Counted from the stretch's first letter, positions 37,510 through 46,856 are shown. The stretch is DNA of 49,099 bases from Helicobacteraceae bacterium (GCA_013138865.1 WTBY01000059.1:1-49099); one strand, 5' to 3'. Numbers and translations: made by a program. Notes: generated by a model not told the origin, from the sequence alone.

Positions 37510-37519
37510 GAAGCTCTAA

Positions 37520-38314
37520 TTAGCTTCTTTTATTAATAGCCTCTTTAAAACCCCAAAAACGGCGAGACTCTTTTACGCTTTCATGATCAATATCTACGAT
37601 CATAAGCTCTTCTGTATTTCCTAAGTGCGCTACTATGTCACCAAATGGTGATGTCATAATCGAGTCACCATAAAACTTCCAAGTGTACTCACCATCTATA
37701 TATTCACCTATTCTATTTGCTCGTAAAATATAACAGTGGTTTGTAAAAGAACGCATTTTTATAAGGTTTTGCCATCTTCCAGCTGAGTCAAAAGTTGAAA
37801 CACTAGGTGCTAAAATACAATCAACATTTTTCTCTTTTATAAACTTAAACATCTCATCAAAGTGAAGCTCAAAACCATTCATAATTGCAAACTTTGTATT
37901 TTCTATGTTGAAAATTAGAGGTGACTTTATCTCTGCGATCTCATTTGCATAAAACTTCTCTTCATTCCAGTGCGCATAGTTTATAAGAAGTTGTTGGTTG
38001 TAGTATGCTGCAGATGTTGGTGAAATTCTTGCTACTGATTTGTAAGGCTCTTTTTTCTTAACTAAAATAACTGGGGCTACGATCGTTAAGTTGTATTTAT
38101 TTGCAAGCTCTTTTAAAACCTCTATTTGATGCTCACTCTGTTCTTTGATCATAGATATAGAAAGAGTCTCAAGCTCTTTAAAGAATGGGTTTAACAGATA
38201 CTCTCCAAGAAGAACAAGTTGAACATCTTTTTTTTGTGCAATTTTAAGGTAGTAGTCTAGTTTAGAGCTACTCATTCCAATAGCTGGAAGTTGTAAAACT
38301 GCTACAGTGATCAC
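37520..38314 (-). CDS. nitrilase-superfamily protein lacking the catalytic cysteine
   Basis: Length 264 aa, carbon-nitrogen hydrolase fold. Glu38 (LLGEYLLNP) and a Lys near 120 (WNEEKFYANE) match two of the Glu-Lys-Cys triad. At the nucleophile elbow, where the family has C(Y/W)(D/E)xxF, the sequence is IMNGFELHF, placing Gly147 at the Cys position. The downstream CILAPSVSTF has a Cys166 but in the strand before the next loop. Amidase activity is therefore doubtful. Start codon GTG at 38314 overlaps the xseB stop (GTGA). Part of metY-metX-xseB-this operon. CGATCG at 38080. Confidence 0.85.
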   Translation of the reverse strand: MITVAVLQLPAIGMSSSKLDYYLKIAQKKDVQLVLLGEYLLNPFFKELETLSISMIKEQSEHQIEVLKELANKYNLTIVAPVILVKKKEPYKSVARISPTSAAYYNQQLLINYAHWNEEKFYANEIAEIKSPLIFNIENTKFAIMNGFELHFDEMFKFIKEKNVDCILAPSVSTFDSAGRWQNLIKMRSFTNHCYILRANRIGEYIDGEYTWKFYGDSIMTSPFGDIVAHLGNTEELMIVDIDHESVKESRRFWGFKEAINKRS

Positions 38315-38508
38315 GAATTCACCTTTGAGCTTTTAGCATTTTGTACTTGAAGAGTTGCCTCTTCTAATATTTTTTGAGCCTCATTTAACTCTTTCATACC
38401 ATCTTCATACGCTTTAACGCTTGAGCTTAAAGCAATATCTGGATCCATAAGTTTTGTGAGTATCTCTTTTGCACTGTCTAGTTTTTTTTCAAAATTTACT
38501 TTTGCCAT
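38311..38508 (-). CDS. xseB: exodeoxyribonuclease VII small subunit
   Basis: Length 65 aa, normal for XseB, which binds XseA to form the single-strand-specific exonuclease VII. Pattern FEKKLDSAKEILTKLMDPDIALSSSVKAYEDGM, broken here in two helices, then ELNEAQKILEEATLQVQ, matches the family helix pair (LExIVxxLExGdlsLeesl...yeeGxxLxxxcq). AGAGGA overlaps the metX stop and serves as ribosome site. xseA is not in the window. Confidence 0.88.
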   Translation of the reverse strand: MAKVNFEKKLDSAKEILTKLMDPDIALSSSVKAYEDGMKELNEAQKILEEATLQVQNAKSSKVNS

Positions 38509-38510
38509 TT

Positions 38511-39623
38511 CTATTCCTCTAATCTTCTTTTTAAGTAACTACTAAAGCCATCAAGCTCAACTAAAAAAGCGTCATGCCCGTAAGTCCCAGCTACTTCTAA
38601 ATATTCAAAGTTCTCGTTTCCTACATCTTTTAACATAGTGCTCATCTCTTGCATCTCTTTAGCTAAAAAGAGAAGATCACTACTAAAGCTAATAAGTGTC
38701 AATTTTGACTTAATTCTTCTAAAAGCATCTTCCATTGAGTCATAACCACGCTCTAGATCATAAATATTTAACGCTTTTGTTATGTAAAGGTAAGCAAGAG
38801 GATCAAACCATTTAGTGAAGTTATGACCATTATATTCAAGGTATGACTCTACTTGAAATTTTCCAAAAAGCTCGAAAAGACCATCAGTACTTTTGTACTC
38901 ACGTCCAAACTTTGAGCGCATTGATTCATGTGAAAGAAAACTTATGTGTCCAGCCATACGCCCAACTGCCATACCATTAAGACCACTTTTTTTAAGATCT
39001 GCTACTTCATAATAACCATTCTTAAATTCAGGGTCATTTAAAATAGACTCTTGCGCAACTTTGTTAAATGCGATCGCATATGGTTGAGTTGCGTAAGTAC
39101 AAGCTAAAGCGATGATTTTCTTAGCAAAATTTGGAAAAGTGATCGCAAACTGCATAGCTTGCATACCACCCATACTTCCGCCAACTATTGCCTCTACTTT
39201 AGAAATTCCAAGACGATCGAAAAGAATTTTTTGTGCTTTTACCATATCTTTGATCGTAACTACTGGAAATTTATACCTATAAGGTTTTGTGTGAGGATAC
39301 ATTGTACTCATAGGGCCAGTTGATCCAAAACAGCTACCGATCACATTTACACAAATAACATAATATTTATCAGTATCAATAGCTTTTGATGGACCAATTA
39401 AGCCATCCCACCAACCAGCTTTGCTCTCACCTTCATAGGTACCTGCAGCATGGTGTGATCCAGTTAGTGCATGAGTTACTACAACAACATTACTCTTGTC
39501 GTTGTTTAGTTTCCCATAAGTCTCATATGCAAGATCATATGGCTCAAGAATACGCCCACTCTCTAAATAGAGTGGGTTTGTAAAGTGTTCGGTTTTAGTT
39601 TTTATATTTAAATTATCTATTAT
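38511..39623 (-). CDS. metX: homoserine O-acetyltransferase, probably with an AUA start
   Basis: Acetylates homoserine for methionine synthesis. About 370 aa. N-terminal homology (ESGRILEPYDLAYETYGKL, THALTGSHHAAG, GWWDGLIGPSKAIDTDKYYV) lies upstream of the first usable in-frame start, GTG 39344, which would delete 93 conserved residues. From the frame's opening at 39641 down to 39344 no ATG, GTG or TTG occurs. The best candidate is ATA at 39621-39623, which overlaps the metY stop as TAATA, the counterpart of the TAATG junctions seen elsewhere here; ATT at 39633-39635 is another. The nucleophile Ser150 lies in VGGSMGGMQ, with SSDLLF and YGHDAFLVE carrying the Asp and His. CGATCG at 39071 and 39214. 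Confidence 0.85.
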   Translation of the reverse strand: MIDNLNIKTKTEHFTNPLYLESGRILEPYDLAYETYGKLNNDKSNVVVVTHALTGSHHAAGTYEGESKAGWWDGLIGPSKAIDTDKYYVICVNVIGSCFGSTGPMSTMYPHTKPYRYKFPVVTIKDMVKAQKILFDRLGISKVEAIVGGSMGGMQAMQFAITFPNFAKKIIALACTYATQPYAIAFNKVAQESILNDPEFKNGYYEVADLKKSGLNGMAVGRMAGHISFLSHESMRSKFGREYKSTDGLFELFGKFQVESYLEYNGHNFTKWFDPLAYLYITKALNIYDLERGYDSMEDAFRRIKSKLTLISFSSDLLFLAKEMQEMSTMLKDVGNENFEYLEVAGTYGHDAFLVELDGFSSYLKRRLEE

Positions 39624-40888
39624 TAACTCTCTAATGCAGCTTTAAGATCTTCGATTAAGTCTACAGAAGCTTCTAGCCCTATACTTAAACGAATTAGTCC
39701 AGCCGGTACACCACAAGCTATAAGCTCTTCATTGCTTAGTTGTTGGTGTGTTGTTGAAGCTGGATGAGTTATTATCGACTTAGAATCACCAATGTTTACC
39801 ACAAGTGAAAAAAGATTAGTTGCATCAACAACTTTTATAGCTTCTTCTGCATTTTTAAGCTCGAAGCTAAGTAGTCCACTTGCCATACCATCTTTGAAAT
39901 ATTTTTGAACCACATCATAGTTTGAGTTTGATTTTAGTCCAGGGTAATTAACTTTTTCAACTTTAGGATGAGACTCTAAAAACTCTGCAACCTTAAGCGC
40001 ATTAGATGAGTGCTCTCTCATACGAAGTGAAAGTGTCTCGATCCCTTGAATCAAGGTAAATGAGTTAAAAGGTGAGATCGTAGCGCCAAGATCACGAAGA
40101 AGTGAGAGACGTGCCCGTAGCGTATATATTGGAAGTGGTACATCTACATAAACTAAACCGTGGTAAGAGTAATCAGGCTCATTAAAGTGCTTATATCGAG
40201 GATTGTTTTTTATTTTTTCTACAAGTCCTTTACGCTCAATCATCATACCACCAAGACTGATACCTTGACCAGTTGTGTACTTAGAAGCACTATGAACAAC
40301 TATGTCAACACCAAAATCAAATGGTTTACAAATTATAGGAGTAGCAACTGTATTGTCTACTACTGTTAAGATATTATACTTATTTGCAATCTTTACGATC
40401 GCGTCAATATCTGCAACATCCACGCTAGGGTTAGTAAGTGACTCGAAGAAGATAACTTTTGTTTTATCATCAACAAGGGTCTCTATTTGAGAAGGATTAT
40501 GAACATCAAAAAATCGTGCTTCTATTCCAAAACGTTTGATCGTATGAGCAAACTGAGTAAGGCTTCCACCGTAAAGTTGAGCTGCACAAACTATATTGTC
40601 CCCAGCTTCAGCAGCATTAGCAATCGCGTAAAAAATAGCAGCCATACCAGTAGCAGTAGCAAGTCCAGCTTCTCCACCCTCTAGTGCAGCAAAACGTTTT
40701 TCAAAAACATCAGTTGTGGGGTTATTAAGACGAGTATAGATATTTCCTAACTCTTTTAAAGAAAAAAGGTTTGCAGCATGTTCAACGTCACGAAACTCAT
40801 AAGCTGTACTCATGTAAATCGGAACAGCCATTGTACTTTGCGTGTCTTTGTTGTAACCTGTATGGAGTGCTTCAGTTTGTTGTTGCAT
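39623..40888 (-). CDS. metY: O-acetylhomoserine sulfhydrylase
   Basis: PLP enzyme that makes homocysteine from O-acetylhomoserine and sulfide, bypassing cystathionine. Length 421 aa. YTRLNNPTTDVFEKR, the Tyr-stacking ATGMAAI region, VVDNTVATPIICKPFDFGVD and the Schiff-base Lys203 in SASKYTTGQG are present. The C-terminal SIGLEASVDLIEDL is typical of the Cys/Met metabolism family. AAGGATC precedes the ATG. In the 190-bp leader an inverted repeat CTTAT-N4-ATAAG (40948-40961) may be an operator. It is first in metY-metX-xseB. CGATCG at 40396. Confidence 0.95.
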   Translation of the reverse strand: MQQQTEALHTGYNKDTQSTMAVPIYMSTAYEFRDVEHAANLFSLKELGNIYTRLNNPTTDVFEKRFAALEGGEAGLATATGMAAIFYAIANAAEAGDNIVCAAQLYGGSLTQFAHTIKRFGIEARFFDVHNPSQIETLVDDKTKVIFFESLTNPSVDVADIDAIVKIANKYNILTVVDNTVATPIICKPFDFGVDIVVHSASKYTTGQGISLGGMMIERKGLVEKIKNNPRYKHFNEPDYSYHGLVYVDVPLPIYTLRARLSLLRDLGATISPFNSFTLIQGIETLSLRMREHSSNALKVAEFLESHPKVEKVNYPGLKSNSNYDVVQKYFKDGMASGLLSFELKNAEEAIKVVDATNLFSLVVNIGDSKSIITHPASTTHQQLSNEELIACGVPAGLIRLSIGLEASVDLIEDLKAALES

Positions 40889-41078
40889 ATTAATGATCCT
40901 TGCATAGATATAAGTAAATGTATTTTATCTAAAAATAATTAAACATACTTATATAGATAAGCTAATTTAACATTATCTTAAATAAATATCACAAAAAAGT
41001 TATTTTAAGTGTTTATTAGCGCTTAGGTAATATAGTCTTTATAAATAAGAAGATAATATACTTTATAAGGAGCATATT

Positions 41079-41414
41079 ATGAAATTAGAGAAATATAAAA
41101 ATCTTGAAAATGAACTTACTGAATTACAAGAAGTTCTTAAACATAGCTTGCAAAATGATGTGTTACAAATAAAAAGTTTAGTTAAAAACTGTGATAAATT
41201 TAAAAGATTATTAGAAGATCATAGCAATTTACATAAAGCAAGTTATGTTATTTACTCTAAATATATGACTAAAGAAGTTCACGACTCTGAAACATTTATT
41301 TTTATTGATAATGTTGGAAATACTGTTACTTATGCATCTGGTAGAGAGTTGGCACTATATGGTATTATAGAAACTTGTGAAAATTTAATTGAGGAAGAAC
41401 TACCTTATAGCTAA
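41079..41414 (+). CDS. hypothetical protein (111 aa)
   Basis: Cytoplasmic protein. Residues about 3-55 form a charged helix, probably a coiled coil (LENELTELQEVLKHSLQ). The rest has a strand pair (TFIFIDNVGNTVTYASGR) and a final helix. I recognise no family. AAGGAG at about 41069 is a strong ribosome site, and the gene has its own upstream region between divergent metY and itself. The stop lies inside a strong terminator shared with gatA. Confidence 0.7.
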   Translation: MKLEKYKNLENELTELQEVLKHSLQNDVLQIKSLVKNCDKFKRLLEDHSNLHKASYVIYSKYMTKEVHDSETFIFIDNVGNTVTYASGRELALYGIIETCENLIEEELPYS

Positions 41415-41433
41415 ACTAGCTATAAGCTTTTTT
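41404..41433. terminator. strong intrinsic terminator containing both converging stop codons
   Basis: CTTATAGCTA (41404-41413), loop AAC, TAGCTATAAG (41417-41426), then CTTTTTT to 41433. The perfect 10-bp stem and U-run make it a clear Rho-independent terminator on the plus strand. The stop of the 111-aa gene (41412-41414) and the gatA stop (41420-41422, reverse) both lie in the hairpin. Confidence 0.85.
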
Positions 41434-42751
41434 CTAAAGATAGTGCGCCATCAAAAAGAGTTTGCTCTTGAAATGGTGCAGCTATTAGTTGCAGACCAAC
41501 TGGCATGTTGTCTGCATTTTTCTCGATCGGAAGTGCGATCGCTGGCAGTCCTGCAAGGTTTACTGAAATAGTGTAAATATCACTCAAATACATCTCAAGT
41601 GGATCTTCTAAACTTCCAGATTCATAAGCAGTTCTTGGTGCTACTGGTGATAGAATTAGATCAACTTCTTTAAAAATATTTTCATAATTTTGCTTAATTA
41701 GTTGACGAACCTTTTGTGCTTTAACATAGTAAGCATCATAGTAGCCAGAAGATAGAACAAAGTTACCAAGAAGAATACGACGTTGAACTTCTGCACCGAA
41801 TTGACTTCTTGTTTTAAAGTATGTATCTTTTAAGTTTTTACCCTCAACACGACTTCCATAACGAAGACCATCATAACGAGCAAGGTTTGTTGTAGCTTCT
41901 GCGGTTGCAGTTATATAGTAAGCTGAAATATCAAACTTAGCGTCAATCATCTCTTTTTCTACGATCGTATGTCCAGCTTTCTTAAGAGCTTCAATAGCTA
42001 CTCCATAAGCATGCTTAACATCATTACTAGCATCTTCAATATACTTAGGTAAAATAGCAATTTTTAGTTTGCGATCGCTATTTAACTTGTCTGTAACACT
42101 CTCGTCTTTCATATCAACACTAGTAGAATCTTTTTCATCATGACCACTTATAATGTCATATAAAATTGCAGCATCTTCTACATTTTGAGTCATTGGACCA
42201 ATTTGATCAAGACTTGAAGCGTAAGCTCCTAAGCCAAAACGACTAACTCTTCCATAAGTTGGCTTCATTCCCACTATACCACAAAAAGAAGCAGGTTGAC
42301 GAATTGATCCACCTGTGTCACTACCAAGGGCTGCGATCGCAAGACCTGCTCCAACAACAGCAGCGCTACCACCACTACTACCACCCGGAACACAATCCGC
42401 ATTATGTGGATTTTGTGTTTTACCATAGAAACTTGATTCTGTAGTTGAACCCATAGCAAACTCATCCATATTTGTTCTACCAAATGCACTTAAACCAGCT
42501 TCACTCATTTTGTCAATTACTGTTGCATTATAAGGTGCTATATAACCCTGAAGAATTTGACTTCCACTTGTTACACTCCAACCATTAACTTGGATGTTGT
42601 CTTTAATAGCGATCGGAACGCCATCTCCATGGTCTAAAACTTCTACATATCCATTTAGTTCAGCTCTTGCTTCTATATCTTTACGTAACTCTTCTTTAAA
42701 CTTTTTTAGTTCATCTTTTGATAATTTTAGTGCTTCTTTTAATGTGATCAT
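41420..42751 (-). CDS. gatA: Asp-tRNA(Asn)/Glu-tRNA(Gln) amidotransferase subunit A
   Basis: Amidase subunit of GatCAB, which converts misacylated Glu-tRNA(Gln) and Asp-tRNA(Asn). Length 443 aa. The Ser-cisSer-Lys triad can be placed: the Lys in VPIAIKDNI, the cis-Ser and nucleophile Ser in [13 protein letters not shown] and [29 protein letters not shown] follows, as in the family. gatB and gatC are not nearby. It follows a 49-aa membrane protein and ileS on the same strand, so a translation-related operon. Six CGATCG motifs (41524, 41536, 41962, 42072, 42334, 42610), the densest gene of the window. Confidence 0.96.
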   Translation of the reverse strand: MITLKEALKLSKDELKKFKEELRKDIEARAELNGYVEVLDHGDGVPIAIKDNIQVNGWSVTSGSQILQGYIAPYNATVIDKMSEAGLSAFGRTNMDEFAMGSTTESSFYGKTQNPHNADCVPGGSSGGSAAVVGAGLAIAALGSDTGGSIRQPASFCGIVGMKPTYGRVSRFGLGAYASSLDQIGPMTQNVEDAAILYDIISGHDEKDSTSVDMKDESVTDKLNSDRKLKIAILPKYIEDASNDVKHAYGVAIEALKKAGHTIVEKEMIDAKFDISAYYITATAEATTNLARYDGLRYGSRVEGKNLKDTYFKTRSQFGAEVQRRILLGNFVLSSGYYDAYYVKAQKVRQLIKQNYENIFKEVDLILSPVAPRTAYESGSLEDPLEMYLSDIYTISVNLAGLPAIALPIEKNADNMPVGLQLIAAPFQEQTLFDGALSLEKSL

Positions 42752-42753
42752 AT

Positions 42754-42903
42754 TTATTTACTCTCCGTGTTTTCAAGTTCTTCTAATTCCATTTTTCTTT
42801 TAGCTCTTAAAACTCCCCAAACTCCTAAACCAACTACTACAAAAATAGCAAAAACAGTCTCTATTATGAAACTCATTACAGTTGGTTCTGAAAAGTTAGG
42901 CAT
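42754..42903 (-). CDS. small single-pass membrane protein between ileS and gatA (49 aa)
   Basis: Starts at ATG 42903, overlapping the ileS stop by 8 bases, and ends TAA (42754-42756), 2 bases before the gatA start. The protein has a short acidic N-terminus ([12 protein letters not shown]), one membrane helix ([20 protein letters not shown]), then a basic stop-transfer RAKRK and an acidic tail [11 protein letters not shown]. The tight coupling on both sides supports a real gene. I recognise no family. Confidence 0.75.
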   Translation of the reverse strand: MPNFSEPTVMSFIIETVFAIFVVVGLGVWGVLRAKRKMELEELENTESK

Positions 42904-45655
42904 TTACTACACTCTCACATCTTGAACAAGTTGCTTCTTCTGCTTGTGAGTTAAACTTCCAACATCTAGGACATTTATGTGCAGTTGATTTTGAGATTAT
43001 AAATCTGTCTCCATCAAGTTCAAAACTAGCTAACTCATCTTCTTTAGTGTCACTATTAAGTGTAGAGATAACAAACCAGTCTTCAACTTCTAGCTTCTCA
43101 TAGGAACTAAGTACTTTAGAGTCAGTTGTTATATTTAGCTCTAGTGTACTTTTAATAGTTTTGTCTTTTTTAAGTGAGTCTATTGCTTCACTAAATTTAG
43201 CACGAGCACTAGTCATATACCCTTCATTAAAGTCAACTTCAACATCTTCAAGAGCTGAGTGTGTAAATTCAAATATGTCAGTTTTCTCTTCTTTAATAAC
43301 TGAAGGTGCAGACTCTATGATCTCATCTGTTGTGTAAGTTAAAACAGGTGCTAATAGAGTTAGCATATTTTTAACAATCATAGCTAAGGCACTTTGAGAG
43401 CTTCTTCTATGTTCAGAATTTAGTGCATCACAATAGAGACGATCTTTTGTAACATCTATATAAATACCACTCAACTCATTTACTATAAAGTTATTAAGAA
43501 GGCTCATACCGTGAACGAAGTTGTACTCGCCAAAGCTCTTGTGAACTTCTGTAAATACTCCACTTGCTTTATTTACGATCCACTTGTCTAAAAGTCCAAG
43601 ATCTTTAGCATCCATAACAGTTTCAAGATCATTAATATTTGCAAGCATAATTCTAAAAGTATTTCTTAGTTTTCTATAGTTCTCAGAGATCTGCTTAATA
43701 ATTCCATCACTTATTTTAAGATCACCTTGGTAGTCACTCGAAGCAACCCAAAGACGAAGTATTTCACTTCCATACTCTTTTAAAATTTTATCAGGTGCTA
43801 TTACATTACCTTTAGACTTGCTCATCTTTTCACCCTTAGCATCAACAGTGAAGCCATGAGTTATTACAGCTTTATATGGTGCATGATGATTTACAGCAGC
43901 GCTTAAAAATAGTGAACTTTGAAACCAACCACGATGTTGATCGCTTCCCTCTACATATAAGTCTGCTGGGTAAGTTCCTGCGTCATAGTTGCGAGACTTT
44001 AGAACAGAGTTCCAAGTTGACCCACTGTCAAACCATACATCTAAAATATCTGTAACTTTTTCTAACTCTTCAGCTTTGTATCCACTACCAGGGTATAGAA
44101 GCTCAGAGATCTCCATTGAGTACCAAGCATCACTACTTTTTTGCTCAAAAATCATAGCAACATAGTTTAAAACTTTTTCATCTAAAATAACTTCACCACT
44201 CTCTTTAATTCTAAAGAATGCGATCGGAACTCCCCAGTCACGTTGACGAGAAATACACCAGTCTGGTCTGTTTTCAACCATAGAACTTAGACGTTTACGA
44301 CCACCCTCTGGATAAAAAGTAGTTTTAGAAACTTCTTCAGTTGCGATCTCTCTAAGAGTTTTCTCTTCTCCATCAGGAGTTCCATCAACAGAGATAAACC
44401 ACTGCGCTGTAGCTCTAAAAATAAGTGGAGTATGACTTCTCCAACAGTGAGGGTAAGAGTGAGTAAACTTAGTTGAAAGTAGAAGTGAGTCACCTAAAAG
44501 CTCTAAAATTTCATCATTACATTTGAAAATATGTTTTTTTACAAAACTCTCAGCGTTAGGTAGAAGTGAGTCACGTACAACTGTATGATCAAAACAACCT
44601 GTCTCATCAACAGGCATAATAACTTCAAGATCGTACTTAAGTCCTATTCGGTAGTCATCCTCACCATGTCCTGGGGCTGTGTGTACACAACCTGTTCCAT
44701 TTTCTATTAGAACATGATCTCCTAAAATAACTTTTGACTCTCTACCGTTTAGTGGGTTTATAGCTTTAGCATTTTCTAAAATAGTTGCATCAAAAGTTGC
44801 ACTAATATCTCCACTAATTACACCTTCCTCTTTTGAAGTAGCGTATAATTTTTCAGCAACTATATATCCATCACTTGTTTGAACATACTGCTCTTCAGGG
44901 TTAAGTGCGATCGCAACATTTGCTGGAAGTGTCCAAGGCGTTGTTGTCCAGATAACTAACGCTGCTTTTCCACTTAGTCCTGCTTTTGTTTTTGCTTCAT
45001 CTTCAAGCTCAAACGCTACATAGATCGAGTGAGACTCTTTGTCCTCGTACTCTACTTCTGCCTCAGCAAGTGCAGTTCTCTCAGCCCATGACCAAAAAAC
45101 TGGTTTGCTTCGCTCAACTAAAAGACCTTTTTTTGCAACATCACAAAGTGTTCTATAAATGTTTGCTTCAAACTTATGATCCATAGTTACATAAGGGTTT
45201 TCCCAATCAGCTAAAATACCAAGTTGCTTGAATTCATCTCTTTGAATTCCTACAAATTTTCCTGCGTGAGCACGGCACAGTTCTCTGATCTCTTTTGTAC
45301 TCTTTAACTCTTTTTTAGCTTTACCACCAAGTTTTTTCTCAACTTGCTGCTCGATCGGAAGCCCATGACAATCCCAACCTGGAGTAAGTCTAACTGACTT
45401 TCCATTGAAATAGTGGTGCTTAACTATTATGTCTTTTAAAATTTTGTTAAGTGCGTGACCGATGTGTGTGTGACCATTTGCATAAGGAGGTCCATCATGA
45501 AGAGTAAACGAAGGAGCACCTTCACGCTGTTTTTTCATCTTCTCATAAACACCCTCGCTAAACCATTTGTTGTAGCGTTTTGGTTCGTTGTTAACTAAGT
45601 TACCGCGCATAGCGAATGGTGTGTTTGGTAGAAGTAAAGTATCTTTGTAGTCCAT
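42896..45655 (-). CDS. ileS: isoleucyl-tRNA synthetase
   Basis: Charges tRNA-Ile. Length 919 aa, bacterial type. The class I HIGH motif is in NGHTHIGHALNK (HIGH at 64-67) and KMSKS in KGEKMSKSKGNV. GWDCHGLPIE and the CP1 editing domain (WTTTPWTLPANVAIA; GTGCVHTAPGHGEDDY) are present. The C-terminus has a zinc-binding CPRCW...CSRC. Isoleucine ATC codons inside GATC contexts are frequent in this gene set. CGATCG at 44221, 44908 (GCGATCGC) and 45352. Confidence 0.97.
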   Translation of the reverse strand: MDYKDTLLLPNTPFAMRGNLVNNEPKRYNKWFSEGVYEKMKKQREGAPSFTLHDGPPYANGHTHIGHALNKILKDIIVKHHYFNGKSVRLTPGWDCHGLPIEQQVEKKLGGKAKKELKSTKEIRELCRAHAGKFVGIQRDEFKQLGILADWENPYVTMDHKFEANIYRTLCDVAKKGLLVERSKPVFWSWAERTALAEAEVEYEDKESHSIYVAFELEDEAKTKAGLSGKAALVIWTTTPWTLPANVAIALNPEEQYVQTSDGYIVAEKLYATSKEEGVISGDISATFDATILENAKAINPLNGRESKVILGDHVLIENGTGCVHTAPGHGEDDYRIGLKYDLEVIMPVDETGCFDHTVVRDSLLPNAESFVKKHIFKCNDEILELLGDSLLLSTKFTHSYPHCWRSHTPLIFRATAQWFISVDGTPDGEEKTLREIATEEVSKTTFYPEGGRKRLSSMVENRPDWCISRQRDWGVPIAFFRIKESGEVILDEKVLNYVAMIFEQKSSDAWYSMEISELLYPGSGYKAEELEKVTDILDVWFDSGSTWNSVLKSRNYDAGTYPADLYVEGSDQHRGWFQSSLFLSAAVNHHAPYKAVITHGFTVDAKGEKMSKSKGNVIAPDKILKEYGSEILRLWVASSDYQGDLKISDGIIKQISENYRKLRNTFRIMLANINDLETVMDAKDLGLLDKWIVNKASGVFTEVHKSFGEYNFVHGMSLLNNFIVNELSGIYIDVTKDRLYCDALNSEHRRSSQSALAMIVKNMLTLLAPVLTYTTDEIIESAPSVIKEEKTDIFEFTHSALEDVEVDFNEGYMTSARAKFSEAIDSLKKDKTIKSTLELNITTDSKVLSSYEKLEVEDWFVISTLNSDTKEDELASFELDGDRFIISKSTAHKCPRCWKFNSQAEEATCSRCESVVNA

Positions 45656-45736
45656 TTAAACCCTTGAAAATAATTAATATTGCTTTAAAAAATTCTTTTA
45701 TTATATAGAAATAGCGATTAAAAAGTACTTATGCTA

Positions 45737-45745
45737 TGTTATAAT
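45737..45745 (+). promoter_or_regulatory. extended -10 giving a leaderless start for the cinA-like gene
   Basis: TG at 45737-45738, TATAAT at 45740-45745, then CCACTT and ATG 45752. The predicted +1 is the A of the ATG. There is no Shine-Dalgarno. It matches the nadD promoter in both the -10 and the spacer. Confidence 0.62.
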
Positions 45746-45751
45746 CCACTT

Positions 45752-46840
45752 ATGAAAAAACATTTAATTTATATCGGAAATCAGTTCTTAAATAATAGAG
45801 CACTTCAAGAGTACGTTCAACGTGAGGTTGAAGACAAAGTTGATCTTTTGAATATTATAGAGTTTTATAGTGAAAATGATAAGTCACTTTTTTTAGAATT
45901 AGAGAAAGTTTTAGAGACAAATAATGTAATAATTATAGTAACATCTAAGAGTAGTTATCCAACTGTAAGTAAACTTCTTTGTACGATTACAGCTGATAAT
46001 ATGGTTTTAAAAGATCAGCTTTTAGTTCCAGAAAAATCACTTATACATGAACAAAATACTTACCTTTTACAACATGTGGATACATATGCTAATGTCATCA
46101 TGGTAGATTTAAATGAAGAGTTTCCAACTGTTTTACTTCAAGAGAATGAAAAAGCTGTAAAAATTAACCTTTTCGATGAAGATCTAGAGAGTGCTAAAGC
46201 TCTTTTGGAGCCTTTAATTCAAACTTATGATGTAAGAGTAGAGTATACACAGTTAGTGAGTGGGTGGATCTTGCTTACCATTAACTCTAAACGTTATAAC
46301 AATATTTCTCATTTTGTGACATCTGCTAAAAAACTTCTTGCTACTAAGTTGATTACACAAGAAGAGATAATTCCTATGATCATAGATAAGCTAAAAGTTT
46401 ACAAGAAAAAAATTACTATAGCAGAGAGTTGTACAGGTGGTTTTTTAGCTTATATGTTTACTAAGCATAGTGGAGCTTCAACTATATTTGAAGGCTCGCT
46501 TATAACTTACTCTAATGAAATAAAGTCAAATTGGTTAGGTGTAAAAGATAAACTATTTGAAGAACATGGTGCAGTGAGTGCTGAGGTTGTAGAAGAGATG
46601 AGTGATGGCGCTTTAAACGTAGCTTTTGCAGATTATGCGATCGCTATTAGTGGCATAGCTGGTCCAACTGGTGGTGAAGAGTATAAACCAGTTGGAACTA
46701 TTTTTATAAGTGTGCGATCAAAGCTTAACTCTAATACTGAAGTAATTAGCTTAAAAGGTGACCGTAAATATATACAATACCAAAGCGCTATGTACGCTAT
46801 TAAAATGCTATTACTATTAGAAAAAGAGACATTTTTTTAA
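45752..46840 (+). CDS. CinA-family protein (nicotinamide-nucleotide amidase domain)
   Basis: Length 362 aa from ATG 45752. A start 7 codons earlier (45731) would lie upstream of the -10 and is rejected. Residues about 207-362 are a CinA C-terminal domain: ITIAESCTGGFLAYMFTKHSGAS, AVSAEVVEEMSDGAL, AIAISGIAGPTGGEEYKPVGTIFIS. This domain deamidates NMN. Residues 1-205 (MKKHLIYIGNQFLNNRALQEYV) keep the start of the MoCF-like N-terminal domain but have lost its usual TGGLGPT motif, so only the amidase is expected to work. CGATCG at 46638 (GCGATCGC). Confidence 0.86.
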   Translation: MKKHLIYIGNQFLNNRALQEYVQREVEDKVDLLNIIEFYSENDKSLFLELEKVLETNNVIIIVTSKSSYPTVSKLLCTITADNMVLKDQLLVPEKSLIHEQNTYLLQHVDTYANVIMVDLNEEFPTVLLQENEKAVKINLFDEDLESAKALLEPLIQTYDVRVEYTQLVSGWILLTINSKRYNNISHFVTSAKKLLATKLITQEEIIPMIIDKLKVYKKKITIAESCTGGFLAYMFTKHSGASTIFEGSLITYSNEIKSNWLGVKDKLFEEHGAVSAEVVEEMSDGALNVAFADYAIAISGIAGPTGGEEYKPVGTIFISVRSKLNSNTEVISLKGDRKYIQYQSAMYAIKMLLLLEKETFF

Positions 46841-46856
46841 AAATTACTATTTTTTA

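Noticed and set aside
46207-46840. CinA-like gene as a full bifunctional CinA
   Set aside because: The N-terminal half lacks the MoCF-type TGGLGPT motif, so only the amidase domain is supported.
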